Assembly: GCA_009760855.2 (NCBI GenBank)
Contig: WPIO01000033.1
Coordinates: 832,001-896,000 of the forward strand
DNA: 64,000 nucleotides
Direction of reading: 5' to 3'
Source of the DNA: Cristatella mucedo
Taxonomy: Eukaryota > Bryozoa > Phylactolaemata > Cristatellidae
Shown here piece by piece: positions 21,892-35,200 of this stretch. Below the pieces are notes generated by a model. It ran no database searches. It saw nothing but the letters and a program-made list of their open reading frames with translations, and was not told the DNA's origin. Position 1 is the stretch's first letter. Each line of letters begins with the position of its first letter. Position numbers and translations under genes: made by a program.

Positions 21892-23859
21892 ATCAGGGCC
21901 TAAGGGCACAGGCTGTGCGAGTGTGCGTCCGGACGGAACGGGGGCTACTTCAGCATCGACCAACAACGAGCAGGAGAGGTCGACCCCTCCTCCAGAGAAA
22001 ACCCGAAAGCCGATGACCCTGCGAGACGACTAGGAAACAAGCTATATTTTATCTATTTTAGTTAAATAAAAAACTATATATTCTTATATTCCATAAGATG
22101 GAATCTATTTCAAGCAACTGACACAGTCTCTTCGTAGACAATCTCCTGGTCTCTAATAGCAACATGGTCTTCAGATATGGCCGCCCTCAACGCGGTTCCC
22201 TCGTTCGCGCCCAGAACAGCGGCGTACATGCCGTCAACGCCCGTTGCAGCACCGAAGGCAGTACATGAATATGCCAGGTAAGCTGCTGAAACTGCTTCCA
22301 ATCAGACTCAGACAATCTGGCATCGCCGCCATGATATCGCTAGTGTATGCTTCTTACGGCGTTTCAGGTCGCTATCTGCCGCGCCGCTCCTGGCACTTCA
22401 GGCCGCAGGACCACCGCGAATATCGAGGAGTGCATCGGTGCGTTAGCGATAGCTTTTTGCGAGCCTCTTAATTTTATTCAGCTCTCTGGATTGCATAAAC
22501 AGCTTACAGTTTCGTGAATGTTGTAGCATGTCGGCAGCCGTCGAAAAACCGATCGCGTGCAAGTGGGCCACACTAACCGCTGGCGGCTGTCAGACTCGCT
22601 CCACACGGATCTGCTTGGGCTCAGCCAAGCTACTAGAGCGACCTCTGCTTTAACTCCGTTCAATGGTAGCTACGTTCGAACGCGTACAGGTAGAAGTGGC
22701 TCGTCTTGCGCATACACGCATGCATAGCTGCTCACGCGGGTCCCCACGTCTAACTCAAGTTGCCGCTAACGGCGGTAAATGCTTTCGGAAAGGTCCGCAT
22801 GAGCAGCTTAGTAAAGCGCTCGGCCTTGTGCTTGAATCAGGTGCTCTTCTTCGTGTTCCGCTCAAGCCTATTTTCTCATGTTCCCGAACCTAGATCGGAA
22901 ACTGTTCGCTATCCGATCATTTGTGCTTCTGGATAGGGGTAAGTCCCCCCTCAAGGAAAGGTGCACGAATCAGCTCGCTTAGACAAGTTGGCAAGTGCTG
23001 CTGCTATTTGCTACACTCCGCTTCCTTGGAAGTGCCCAAGTCCTTGGTCAAACAAAAACATCGTCACATTTAAGTGGTTATGCTACCATGTTGATATTAT
23101 TCCCTAGATGTTTATGACCGTTCTCTCGGCGGAGGAAGCATCGCATTACCCTAGGGCTCTTTCTGATATCGCACCTGCCTTGTTGGTGCCTATACGGCCT
23201 CCTCAAGAATGCATGTACAGGTATACAGTCCATGTTGTGGCTGTCGATTAATTCCGATTCTTTTTTGAGTAGCAGCCAGCCTTCACATTGCTGTCGAAGC
23301 TGCAGCCTAGCTTTCTGTTCCAGCTGAAGGCAGGCATACGTCTCTGAATAAACATTCTACAGAAGACGGACCCTCATTTAATGCCTACGAATCAGAAGAA
23401 ACGATGCTGACAATGAGTGATCACACATACAACTCAAACGATTCTGACGCAGGGGCTAAAAGGTGAACGTGGGAAGAGGCAAAACGATTTGAAGTGCGTA
23501 TAATATGGTTGCTGCACTGCGTGGGCGTTTCTTGCTCATCGAGAGAATGACTACTGAGATTCGCTTAGCAGAGCTTCTCCACTATCCTTTGTGTTGTGAA
23601 TGCAATGTTCGTTTGCCACAATATGGCTGTGAGAGCAGGAACATCAATGCCAAGAGCGTGGTGACTTCTTCTGCAAATCTTTACGCCTCGTTTATCTCGG
23701 GTAATGGCCACCTCTATGGACACCGGGAGACTCTACGACCTCTCCAGGCTATCGTGGTTTCAGTGAAGTGAGTTGACAGAGAGGACTAGGATCTGGCTTT
23801 CACACATGAATTCAGCATGAGAAAAATACACGTACATCTTCGTGTATTTCAAATACAAG

Positions 23860-24275
23860 GTTTCCAAAGGATTTGAGTTTGTTAATGACACAGCTAAAAG
23901 ACCAGAGTCGGAGATGCCAGTTGTGCAAGGCAGGGTCGAAGAATAAGTAGTTCCGTTTTTTTATTACAAAATACAGAACGACCGAATGCCATCTACCGTT
24001 GAGCAGAACGCCGAAAAATAAATTCGCCTCGAGCAAGCAATGATCTCGTAACCTGTAGACTGTCGGAGAAGTACTCTTACTGAACCAGTAACCCATAGGT
24101 TGCAGAATCTATAACTAGGCCCGGTCAAGAGAATGAAGGGGCCTGAAAGTGAGTGACATGACCTTGAATTCGATATGCTGTTTCATGGGAAGCCAGTACT
24201 TGTCAGGGGAAAATGGTGTACTTTGGCAGTTGTGACATTCACGATAGACAAGTCTAACTGAGTTTGCGCTATCTG
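23860..24275 (-). mobile_element. L2/CR1-like LINE, ORF2 C-terminal fragment
   Basis: Contains AAGTGAGTGACATGACCTTG and CATGGGAAGCCAGTACTTGTCAGG, the antisense of the LINE block coding LHW.P...IDFK; decayed. Confidence 0.7.
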
Positions 24276-24439
24276 TATGATTTTTTGCACAGGCAGGAAG
24301 GCATGCAAGGAGAGTGTAACGGAAGTGTAGAAGTCATTAAATGTGTCTGGGCCAATTTAATGCTGTAATATTTTCTGAGTACCCCAAAGGTTGTGCAATA
24401 TTTCATGGATGAGTGTAGGAAAACTGTAGACCTGATAAT

Positions 24440-24900
24440 AATAATAATAACCAAATAATAGATCATTTGTACGGTGCCCTGATAGACTCAAATCTCTTTC
24501 TTGGCACTTTACAAGTGCATGTCAAGTAGTTCAACCAATTGGAGTAGCCGATTAGAGCTGACTACACTCACTAAGCAAAGCTATATACCGATTGAAATTC
24601 GAACACAGTGGATGGAGTCATGTAGAAAAAGGTCATTTATGAATAGGTGGCTATGGGCTTGGTGCCAGCTGAGTCAATTTTGAGGGTGAAGCTGTTCTGT
24701 TTTGCAGTCTGGCTAGCTTTTTCCGTAACTTTTGGGTTGATCTTGTAGTCATTCAGTACGAGAAAGTTAACTGCCAGCATCTCAAGATGCAGGGAGGTGA
24801 GAGAATTTGGTCTGTTGGAAGGCCAGCGAGGATCAAGTCTTAGGTACACCTAAGTATCATCTCTATAGGAATGGAAGCCTTGGTTGTACGTGAAAATTAT
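24440..24900 (-). mobile_element. L2/CR1-like LINE fragments (tail and RT palm)
   Basis: 24465-24525 is a reversed 3' tail (GTGCCCTGATAGACTCAAATC). 24660-24900 on the minus strand reads LHLEMLAVNFLVLNDYKINP, the LDxWMxxNFLxLNxxKTE block that follows YADD. Confidence 0.72.
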
Positions 24901-24939
24901 TTCGGCAGAGGAGCAGTGTGTTTTGAGAAAATAATAATA

Positions 24940-25530
24940 ATATATTTGTATAGTGCCCTCAGAGAACTCAATTTCTTTCTAAGCACTTTAGATTGGCTGT
25001 AATGGACACCTAAAAATATGGTTAGTAGTAGCACGCACAGTGTCAACAAGGATAACAGGGTTAGCGTTGACATGCAAATATGGTTAGTGGCAGCATGCAC
25101 AGTGTCAGACCACATAAGCGTACAAAGGACGAATCACGTGGACCCACTAAATGCTGCGATAAATAGATGCGTTTTTGGCTTCTTTTTTAAATGTAGTCAA
25201 GTTAGAGGATGTCGTGATGCAAGTCGGAAGTGAGCTCCAGGCTTTGCGAGCATACGAATTAAAGGCATTATCTCCCAAGGATTTGAGGTTCATACGAGGT
25301 ATTGGTAAATGACTAGATTCCGAAAAGTGAGTGGTACGATACCAACCTCGGGGTGGGAGTAGTTCTGGCAGGTAGGCTTGAGCCGGAGAATGAATAGAAC
25401 TAAAAATGAGTGATAGGGCCTTGAAATCGATATGCTGCTTGATTCGGAACCGATTCAGGTCGGCAAGATATGGTGTGATGTGATAACTGCCAATGCTTAC
25501 GACAGACAAGCCTAGCTGCAGAGTTAGGGA
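24940..25530 (-). mobile_element. L2/CR1-like LINE, 3' end
   Basis: Minus strand reads YHITPYLADLNRFRIKQHID, HSPAQAYLPELLPPRG, NLKSLGDNAFNSYARKAWSS and LTTFKKE, then the 3' end TTGTATAGTGCCCTCAGAGAAC reversed. One of the better preserved copies. Confidence 0.85.
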
Positions 25531-25779
25531 GCTTGAGGCAACAGATTTGATTGGCAGGTGCCCTAATGACTGGCAGGTCTTCTTGATTGGAGCATTAGCA
25601 TAGCATAGACAAAGGTAGACTGAATTAAGTGATGTGAAAAATCAGCAAGCAGCTAGATGTTCAAAGATCAGCATCGATCATCTGCTGAAGTTGACACATG
25701 CTGTGTATTTAGTAGCTCCTCACAAGCTGACTCCATGCATTTCTCCTCTCACCTACGTCGCTTAAAAAAGTAGTGAGAC

Positions 25780-25895
25780 TGCAAAGTGAGTGACATGACC
25801 TTGAAGTTGATGTGCTGTTTCATGGGAAACCAGTACATGTCAGGGGAAAGTGGTGTACTTTGGAAGTTGTGACGTTCACTGTAGACAAGTCTTAG
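25780..25895 (-). mobile_element. LINE fragment, near-duplicate of 24145-24260
   Basis: GTGAGTGACATGACCTTGAA..GTACATGTCAGGGGAAAGTGGTG repeats the block at 24145-24260 with few changes. Confidence 0.75.
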
Positions 25896-26173
25896 GACAA
25901 GTAGCTCACCGCTTCTGCGCCAGTGTTAGGCGAATTTAGACTCTGGAGGGGGTCGGTTATAGGAGTCAATCCCATCGTCACAGTGTGGGGGGAGGTTGTG
26001 CTAAGCCTCGTCTTTTGCCGTTCGATGGGTGCTCAGCTTCGACATCGGTAGTGCAATTGTGTAATGTGCCACATCTGTCTCGTCAAAGGTGACAACTGAA
26101 TTGCACGGGTTGCAGCGTACGCATTTCGTCCATTTTTAGTGGCTCGGGTGCTCGAAGCGGTGCCTCTGCCAAG

Positions 26174-26279
26174 ATGAGCTTGCTGCCCAGTTACATTCCA
26201 GCGCGCGCCAGGCCAGCTACTCCGCAAGACCTGCTGATGTACCACTCCAACCAGAATCCTGTGCACAAAAGTGCACCTG
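26174..26279 (+). CDS. GMCL1: GCL exon 1 (putative, start codon)
   Basis: ATG in GCCAAGATGA, followed by 35 codons starting MSLLPSYIPARARP and a GTATGC donor in phase 1, exactly the phase the next exon needs; the joined codon is GAT (Asp), as in the usual S-D-V opening of the BTB domain. No sequence similarity supports it directly, so another 5' exon is possible. Confidence 0.5.
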
Positions 26280-29200
26280 GTATGCCACCGCTAGTCGCTT
26301 ACATACTGCATGAGTGGGCAATTTTCAGGACAGCGGCTGGGCAATAGATGACCTCTATTGCTACTGCTTCTGATGCTAGTGCTCCTGTTTTAGTTTTGAT
26401 GCTTGCTAGTGCTGAACTTTGCTGTTCATTTTTAGAGCTACGCCTCACTGCCAGTGTTATCACTTTGTCTCTTGTGATCCTGCTTTGGGTCGTAGTTAAA
26501 TTTGTAATGCAACTAAGCTTTTTTGGTAAGCCCCTTGCCCCTTTTCGCTAGGAGAGGGGCAGAGGTCAACTCTTGCATCATGCCTCTCATGGTGTCTCAT
26601 CATGGTATCTCATGGTGTCATGGTGTCATCACTTTGTAGAATGCTGATCGTGTCCATGCTATGAGCACCCCGTGCTCTTAGTCGTTCTGCATCTTGATTC
26701 ATGTTGTACGTGTGTCATGCAGCAGTATCAGCATTAATTATCGGTTCAAACGTTGAAGTCATTACCTTTGTAATGGGTAATCCTCAATGTACGGTGTGTC
26801 CCAGCATTGTGAATCCTTGTGATTTCTTGATTGGCTCGTGATTGGCTGTTCCTAGCACTTACTGGGGTGCCTGTTTCCTTCAAGCATCTCTTAGACTTAG
26901 GCTGACCTGCTCATCGATGACATTAATCTATTCAAATCGTTTTATTAACAATCATAGTCAAAACAAGGCCAGCTGTTCGAGATTGATCGAGCATTTCTCA
27001 TATCCACTGGACCTCCAGCAGAGTTTTCCCATAGTGAAACCGTACTACCACAAACAATGAGTCAAAGCAGTTTACAAGAAAGCCAACCTCTTGCTGGCAT
27101 TTTAAGCTCTTCTGCATTCTTATATATGAATGGAATCGTAGCTATGCTAATTGGATTTGGCATGAGATGCCTTGTGCATTGTGTAGAGCGTAGCCAGTGT
27201 GCAGTTGTGCTCTGCAGACCGTACAGATTTGCATGACCCAAAGAATACCTTAGCCCATGATGACATTGCTAACTCCTCGACTGCCTTAAGCTCTTTCGTG
27301 TAGCACCAATCATTATGGATCGCTCTGGTCCATCTAGTTGTCTGCGGCTCGGTGCTATCAGATCAGCTGGCCGATGCTCGTGTACTCGCATACTCGTGCA
27401 GATGTTCTGCTGAGGTGCTGCAATGTCGACTGGGAGCTCCATCGGCCTGTCATGAAAAAAGCTACCGTGCTGACGCAGCTGCTAGGAACCAACGAAGCGC
27501 CGCCGCAGTCAGATGTCGAGTATTACAAGACCGAGTTCAACCGAACGTTGGATGTGTTCGTGCGCTCCTCGGGAGTGTTTGCCAATGCCGACGAGAACGC
27601 CACGGAGCCGGGCCCTCTGCCACCTCGAAGCGCCTTGCACGGCATGTCACTTCCAGTCTCTGTGGCATCGAGGACCTCTGAGGCTAAACGGGGCACTGTC
27701 GTGAGACTCCGGTTGGAAGTCTCGGAAAAATTCGTGACCCCCGATGGTAAGTGGCTCCAGTGAAAGCCCCTCTCCAGTATTTGGCATCTCCTGCATTAGG
27801 CCGGAGTGCTGATGCCTATGCAGCTGCAGCTGCTGCTGCTGCTGCTGCCGATGCTCAGCATCGAGAAGGTTGGTGAGGTCCTCGTGGCAATCGCCTTTTA
27901 ATTGTGCTTTCAGCAATGGCGGTTGCACTTGGTAACCTTTACTGCGAAAAATTCGATGTCCCCCTGCACGACTTGGCAGGAGTCTTGTCTGCAGCTTGCA
28001 CGATTGGCTTCGAGGCTCTGGTGGACCACTGCAGCGCGGCAATGCACTGCTCACTTGCTCCGGCTGTTGTCAGCAAGTACTACGTGGCAGCGACGAGGGT
28101 GAGCAGTGCCTCATTAGCCGAGCCTCAGCCCTGTGTGCTCGTGCTTGCTCGCGAGGACGCCGGCGGCCCTGTGCGATGCTATGCTTCGGGCTTCCCTTTC
28201 GCATGCCTCCTGCACCCACCCCCCCCCCGTCGTCATCGTGTGTGTTGCAACGTTGACCTGCTGCTTCGAATCAACGTGTTGTCATGTGCCGATGCCGGTC
28301 ACCTGCATGTGCTGAGTGAAGTGTGTGCCTCGTGACTGTGTTCACTGTCGCTCAGTCGAATTTCAGTTCAAAAGGAAAGATGTCGTCGAGGCATGCGAAC
28401 GATGGCTGGAATTGAACCTGGTACCTCAAATGTCCGTTAGCATTCACTTGCGAGATATTCCGAAAGAGTTTATGGGAACGGTGCTCAAGTCCGGCAGGTA
28501 ATGCGTCTTTCTGCCATCGCCTTATTTCTCCTCTCTCACTTCCCCTCTATGGTCACAATATGTGAATGTCGAGTTTTTCTTTGTTATTCTCTTATTCTCG
28601 TATTCTCTCCATCTCCACTTCGATCCGTCTGTCTGTCTGTCCCTTCTGCTCTCCCCCACCGAAAAAGTGGCACGATCTGAATATCCGGTTTAACCATGCA
28701 GTGGTGCTACTCGTTGCTGCCGATGTCTTAGTACAACTGTGCGAGGTAAAGGGCAGCATCTTCGTGACTTTCGATACTTTGAATTGTACCCTGTTTCAGG
28801 CTATTTACGTTCAGTGAATACTATTTATTCAAGACAGTATGCCAGTGGCTCTTCCTTCAGCTGAACCCGAATATTCAGCTCATGCCGTCTCATGCCAACG
28901 TTCTGTATTACTTCAACAGGTAAGCTACATGTGACTCCTGACTTGCCGATGGATTCTCTCTGATAAAAATTCATGCGGTTTATAAGTTGTCCAATTGCTT
29001 TGAATAGCTTTGGGTCAGCTTTTTTCCCCATATTGGTTTGTCGGTTGCTATGTTTTGCACGTCAGAAATTCAGTTCTCGGAAGTGTCAAGCTTAATTTGA
29101 GCAAGCACCCACGTGAACTTACCATAGGAGCCTTTTGAGACTGTGTAAGGTCTCGAATCAAATTTCTAGCATCATTTTTCGATGGTACTAATCTTAGATT

Positions 29201-32200
29201 ATTTGGGGCACATGACTAATATTAGATATTTTGTTAGTACTGCAACTGTCGATTAGTATTGTGCACATGTTTAACCGAAGCTTCTTGTCCTTGTAGTTTG
29301 CCTAAGCAATCTCCATTGCTAGAGACCGAAGACAGCCAAGAATATGCTCCGATTTTTAATTCTCTTCGACTGCATGGCATACTTGACAGTAAGTGCAGCT
29401 AGCCATGGCTATTCACAAGAGAACTTGTCATTAGCATCATAGTGTCATGTATCTGGCCTTGGCTGTTCTAGACGAAGGTCAGGCTCGACTCTCTTGCCCA
29501 AACCCTGCACGCACCCGTGCCACCTCCCCATTGAATCGCAAACCAAATCACTGCTTCTTCGGCTTTCGACAGTTGCTTGGCTGTTTCGAGCTGCCTTACA
29601 AGTAAATATAAATTTCGGCTGATTCGGCAGCCTCATTTATGTAGCAGCAGAAGAACTATAAAGCTATCACCCGCTCGGGCAATGAAGGATTGCCTGCTGA
29701 TGGACCCAGACCCACGAACCATGGGTCGCGAAGTGTGATCCCCTTACCCCATTCGCCAAGATCCAGGACTCTTTAAGTTATGTAATGTAATGTATCTCCG
29801 TCTGTAACTCCACCAAGTCATAAAGAGCATGTGGGTGTTACGCAGGAGAGTTTTGTATAGCGCACTCACAGCCTAAGCGGCTTTCGGTAAGTTCTTGTGG
29901 CGGGCCAATTTGTAGAGACAAATTTAGTTGATCGGAAGAAGGGCTTGCATAGGCATCTTGGTTGAGCCTCCCTCTATGAGAGCAGAGAATGGATTTTCCA
30001 CTTGCTGAGTTTCTACTCGATGTTGCTCGGGCCTCATGCCTAGTACTACTTTCAACAGCACGGAGCAGCGCCCGGATGGCTATTCTTGCGTTCCTACTTG
30101 TTTTACAGCTTTGTGCACTTTATCCTTTTTATTCTATCAATAATAGGATGTTTCAATCGCAAAGGTGGCATGCAATCTGTTTGACCATTCAGACTGTTTC
30201 AGCCAATGTCGCCAATGACATGCTGAAGTGAAAAACTTTTCTTTTAGCATGCTGTTTTAAGAAGAGCCGAGTTCATTAGTCCATTACTGGTAGCTTAATT
30301 AGAATCCATATCTCCCGAATCAATGCATTTGCCAAGTACTATATTTGGATGCCATGCTTCTCAGGAAAAAACATGTTGTTCTGTCAACTCTTGTTCGAGG
30401 GACAGCATGTGCCTTGAGTGTATCCCACTCACGATCTCAGTTCACTAAAACTATTCAGGTCGTTTGCGACTGTGCAAACTTTTCACGACTTCATTCCAGA
30501 TGTCGAAGGAAACTCTCGATCTTGGAATCTTGAGCCGAAATGCTCGGTTCTATCTGGAAGAGCTAGATTCATTCATGTTGCACCATACATTCTTCAGCCC
30601 AGAACTAGAAAGCAGTCTTCGAAACCCTATTTGTTATACCTAATAACACTATGTGACACGATGCATTGTTCCTTTAATGGTGACACTCTCTCTTTTTCTC
30701 ACCCACACAAGTACGTACTACAATGTGTGTGATCCAAGGTGTTATGCCGATGGCATACCAAGGAAGTGGCTTGTTGTTGCAGTAAATGTAAAGTGCCTAG
30801 AAAGAGATTGAGTTCTCTGAGGGTGTTATATCAAAAAATGTATTATTAGTAGTAGTAGCTAAGGCTGTAGTGTTTCATCGGTCCTTAATCAAAGCAGCAA
30901 GACATCGTGGGTGATGCTGCAGTAGTTCGTGGGCATTGTGTGTGCGTTTCTTGCTGCACTAGACCCATAACTGAATCTGCCGCAGCCAGCATCGCATGAG
31001 CGTGGATTGGTGTTGCTGCTGCTGGATTGGAACTCGATCTCCCAATAGGATGCACGTGCTAAAAATGCTACTTGCTGTTGGCAAGTCACCTGTTGAGTGT
31101 ATTATATATAGCGCAGGGCTGCTGCTGCTGCCTGTGTGAGGGAGACTAGAGACGATGGCAAGCGGGCACTTTTCAGCTGCACACCTACAGGAGCTACGGC
31201 AGATGAACATTTACCCTCAGCAGACTGTGGCAGCAGTATTGGCGGAACACTACCAGTCGGTGAGTGGAAATCGCATTGCCCGCATTTTGCATTAACTGTG
31301 CTAGTGCATTCGTCCAATAATAATAATAATAAGAGTAACGAACTGCCCTAGCACTGCCTGTGGACTCGCTTCACTGAGTCATAGTAGTTGCATCATGCAA
31401 GACACTGCTGCGCCATCTTGCCACTTGATGGAAGTGCATCCGCCATCTTGCTGCATGACGGACTTTCCTGCTCTTATTAGTAGAGATAGTAGTAGGTCGT
31501 TTTTATAGCGCCCCAAGAGTACTAAATCTCTACCCAGGCACTCTACATCTGGCTGCAAGAGAGACACTGCTGTTGACTTGGCGTCTAATAGAATGCCGCC
31601 TCTTTGCCTTGCCGTTTGTGCAGTGCATGTTGGGAACTCTCGACATAGCTACTGTGCATGCACAGGCATCAGTTCAGCTCGTGGCTATGGACGGCTGCAT
31701 TGCAAAGAATTCGAATGTGTCTGCAGAGCCAGGGCACCCATGCAATTCATCGGGCAATAGTAGAAGAAATGGCTGAGCCCGAGTGAGAAGCACGTGTGCG
31801 ACAGTTTGATTTCCTAAGCACTGTAGCTGAGTCCTGCTCTCGGAGCAACCAAGCTTTGGCATTCCAGCTTAGGTCGGGTTGCGTGTGATCGCAGCCACAA
31901 GCGGATGAAGATTGTCTGTATGCGATCTTTTTGCGCAGGCGGCAAGCGGCGTGCATTGCCTGCCGGCACTTACGTAGCCCTTGACGAGCTTGCCGTGTCA
32001 AACGAAGAGCAGTGCTTAGTGAGCGCTCGACATGCGTAGCCATTGAATGGCAGACGTTCCTCGAGGGGAGTGTCTCGTATACTTATGCGACTGCCAGTTT
32101 AGAAAGTGGGGCCATGGCAGCCATGCTGCCGGGCATTTCTTCCGGCAGTCAGGTGGGCGCCACGACAGTGAGCTGCATAGTCAGGTGCTTTGTAGCTGAC

Positions 32201-35200
32201 TATGATCAATAGCCATATCGTGCCATGTTTCCTGCGGTTCAGCCTAGACGCGGCACGGCGTTTGGGTAGTTGCATTGGCGCCTGACGACGGATGCCGCCC
32301 GTTAGCACATGCGAGCGTTTATCTGGGATCGACCACAGCACATAAGACACTATTATACACGTGACCACCTCGCGTAAGCGTAGTTTTGCCAGTGTTCAAA
32401 AAAAGGGGTAAGCATTTGCATTCGGCTGTAAGAAAAAAAGAAGCATCAAATGCAAAGCTTAGCAGACATGTGAGGCTCTGATATGCTTGTAGGCTGTAGG
32501 TAATTAGACGGCTGTTGTTCTGAAAAATCAGTTGCTTGCGAGACTGCTAAGTGTAAAGTGAATAAATTCTTACGTTTGCATGAGAGTGTGAGGTTGTCGT
32601 GTGAATTGTATGTGCTCTTCAAGTGCCATGGCAGTAAACGAGTGACCTTTTTCTGTATTCAGTTACAAGGTGGCGGAGACATGTCGCTGACTCGAAACTT
32701 CCTGTCGCAGGCAGTTCGAAGAGGTTTCATTATTGAAAAGGTACCACCGCAGAGGGGCCGACGTCGCGCTGCCCCTCCCCTGCCCGAGCGGCTCCGCCGC
32801 CGCTCGGTGTTGCAAAGCAGAAGTGAATGCCTCCGCACGAGCGCGCGGCTTTCTTTGTCTGTCTTTTCTTTGTCCTTTCCTTGTCCGTCCGTCTCCGATT
32901 TCAGGATCTTCCCTATCACTCGGAGCTCTTTTCCCTGCACGGTTTTCACTTTGAGCTGAAGTGCGTGCGTCGGGAGCAGGAGTATGTCATATACATGACG
33001 GTAAGCCTGGAGTGTCGAGCATCTCCAATTGCAAGCAATCCGACGGCAGGGTCGACGTGCATTCCTGGAATAGTCCTCCTCAGCAAGCCACCGATGGCTG
33101 GCTGGCTGGCTGAGGCGCCTTAGTGGCCGGAACGTAGTGGCCCTGCGACCGGTCGCTGCTTTCGAGGGCTGCTGGAGGCAAGGCAGTAGCACTTTGAGCA
33201 TATTCGGCCGCCGAGGTGGTACTGGTGCCAGGAAAACCAGCCATTGCCCATAGGCGGCTAGTGGCGGGCGGCTCCAGCTTTCGGCAGCATGCTCTATTTG
33301 GACGGAGCAAGTAGAACCGAGGCCGAGGCCACGTCATGCAGCCACTTCAGCTCGTTTGCTCTGCAACATGAAATCCTTTCGCTGTCTAAGCTTTCCTACT
33401 GGTGTCTATAAGATTTCGCAAATAAACGAGCATCCTTGCCCTTTACTAACCGCCAAAGATGTTATTTTCTTGTTTCAGTATCATTATCTTTATCCGACTC
33501 ATCATTCACTTCACACACGGTTGCTTTTCCGAATTAGGTCTCACTCGTGCAAAGTCGGTCATTATCAATGCAAGGCAGCAGCTAGACACGCTTCAGTTAA
33601 TTCTTCAGCATTTCGATGAAGCTTCTCTGATGTCAGTCACTCTCTCAAGTTGCTAACTTTGTTCATCAGCTTCCACTTCTAGTTGAATAAGCCAGTGCGC
33701 CTTTTTATGATTCTGGTCTCGGGAGTTAGTGCAAACCTCAAGGATACGTGCTTTCTAAGGATTGTGTCGAGGTAATGTAGTATCTGCACACATGGAAAAC
33801 CCACTGTTGCCAATGTGCTAAATTACCTTTGCATTTCACAATCCTTTGTGGCTTAATGTCTGGGTGTCTATTATTCTGTAGCATAGCTTTTTAATCCCTA
33901 ACGACTTCACACTCAGCTTAATTATTGCTTCTATGGCAGAAAAGTTGGCTACGTAGATCGGCATTATGGAGCGGCAAAATAAATAGGTCTTTGAATCGTA
34001 AGCAGTCCGTCTCCTATGGCACTATACTTGCCAGTAGTCAACCTTGCGAGTGGTGCTTGGGACATTGACAGCACTTTAAACGAAAACTTAATAGATAATT
34101 CGAAGACGCAAATAGAGGAAATTCTCTTACTTATTTTATTGTTTTTGTAAATGTTTCAAACCTTTTTTGCACATTCAATGGTTTATTTATGAAGTTAACA
34201 ACGTGTTTTTACACAGCTGCGTTTTTGTCGTCGGTGGTAGAGTGCAGTACAACAGTTTTAATATGCGATGGTTTAGCTGCTCGATGTAAATCCCTGCTCG
34301 ATCGTAAGCCTGCTACCGGCTTCTTCTGAAGGGCAGCCGCTCAAAAAAATCAAGGGCTGCTTTTGGAAGTGCATTTCAATTTCCTATGAGAGACCACCTG
34401 TCTAGTCCGTCTCCGGCATGCTACCAACGTGTTGCTACACTGGGCAGAAGAAGTTGTATCGTCAGGCTACAAAGCAGCTCTTGGTGTGCAGCGCCGAGCC
34501 TTTTTTGTCGCGACCCCACATTGACCCTAGTCTGGATTATTTCAGAGGCTGCAGCCGACGGACCCCGTGCTGTGTTTTCAACACTGCGAGAGGCAGACTT
34601 TCTCGATGAGGCCGGACCGGGATGTCCGCTACTGCATAACTGCACAAAGTATCAAAGACGGCGTACAGCTTCTAAAGAGCACTGGAATAATGATGCACCG
34701 ATTCGGCCTGGGAGGAAGGACAGCTCGAAGCGAGGTATGCTGCCGCAGAAAAGCTCCTTGTACTCTGTACATCTGCATCTAGGACCTATGATCTATGACC
34801 AGGCAGCCGCCACCGATGTGTGCTGCTGCATTTTGATGACCAACTTGTATGAGCTTAAACTCCGCCAACTTCCTCAGATGTTCATAATGCTTTGTGGCGA
34901 CATTGGCCAAATTCCTTTCATGACCTTGCTAGATGGAGGGATATTAAATAAAATGTTTGATTGGGAAAGACAGCTTTAGGTCATGCCGTGCTCCTGTTAG
35001 CGTTGCTATGGATTCATTTGTGATGGCTCTGTAAAGAGGGTGTAACAGCAACCTGACTCCTAAGCTCGAAACCTATTTTCAGTGTGTTATGCCCAAGCCT
35101 ATGCTACTGTCCTGAGCTTGAATCGATTTTAGTCAGACCCTTCTTGATTCAGTTTCTGGAGAGCCGATGTTTGTGATCTGCACTGTCCCGAACTGTCACA

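Larger units (their letters stand above)
21892..26173. other. Divergent intergenic interval between LHPP and GCL
   Basis: About 4.3 kb between the LHPP start (minus) and the putative GCL start (plus). 21900-22900 is richer in GC and CpG than its surroundings, as a promoter region would be. 22900-23770 shows nothing recognisable. 23860-25895 is minus-strand LINE debris. A short minus-strand reading frame ending at 22110 has no recognisable family. Confidence 0.6.

Noticed and set aside
22110-22301. 63-codon minus-strand frame just upstream of LHPP
   Set aside because: Open and fairly GC-rich but with no recognisable family and no supporting splice context; kept only as a note.
33479-33620. 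Possible extra GCL exon after the acceptor TTCTTGTTTCAG
   Set aside because: No donor in the needed phase and only vague similarity; exon 9 joins exon 10 in phase without it.
34386-34979. 197-codon plus-strand open frame
   Set aside because: It overlaps GCL exon 10 in a different frame, has no family match and no start context.
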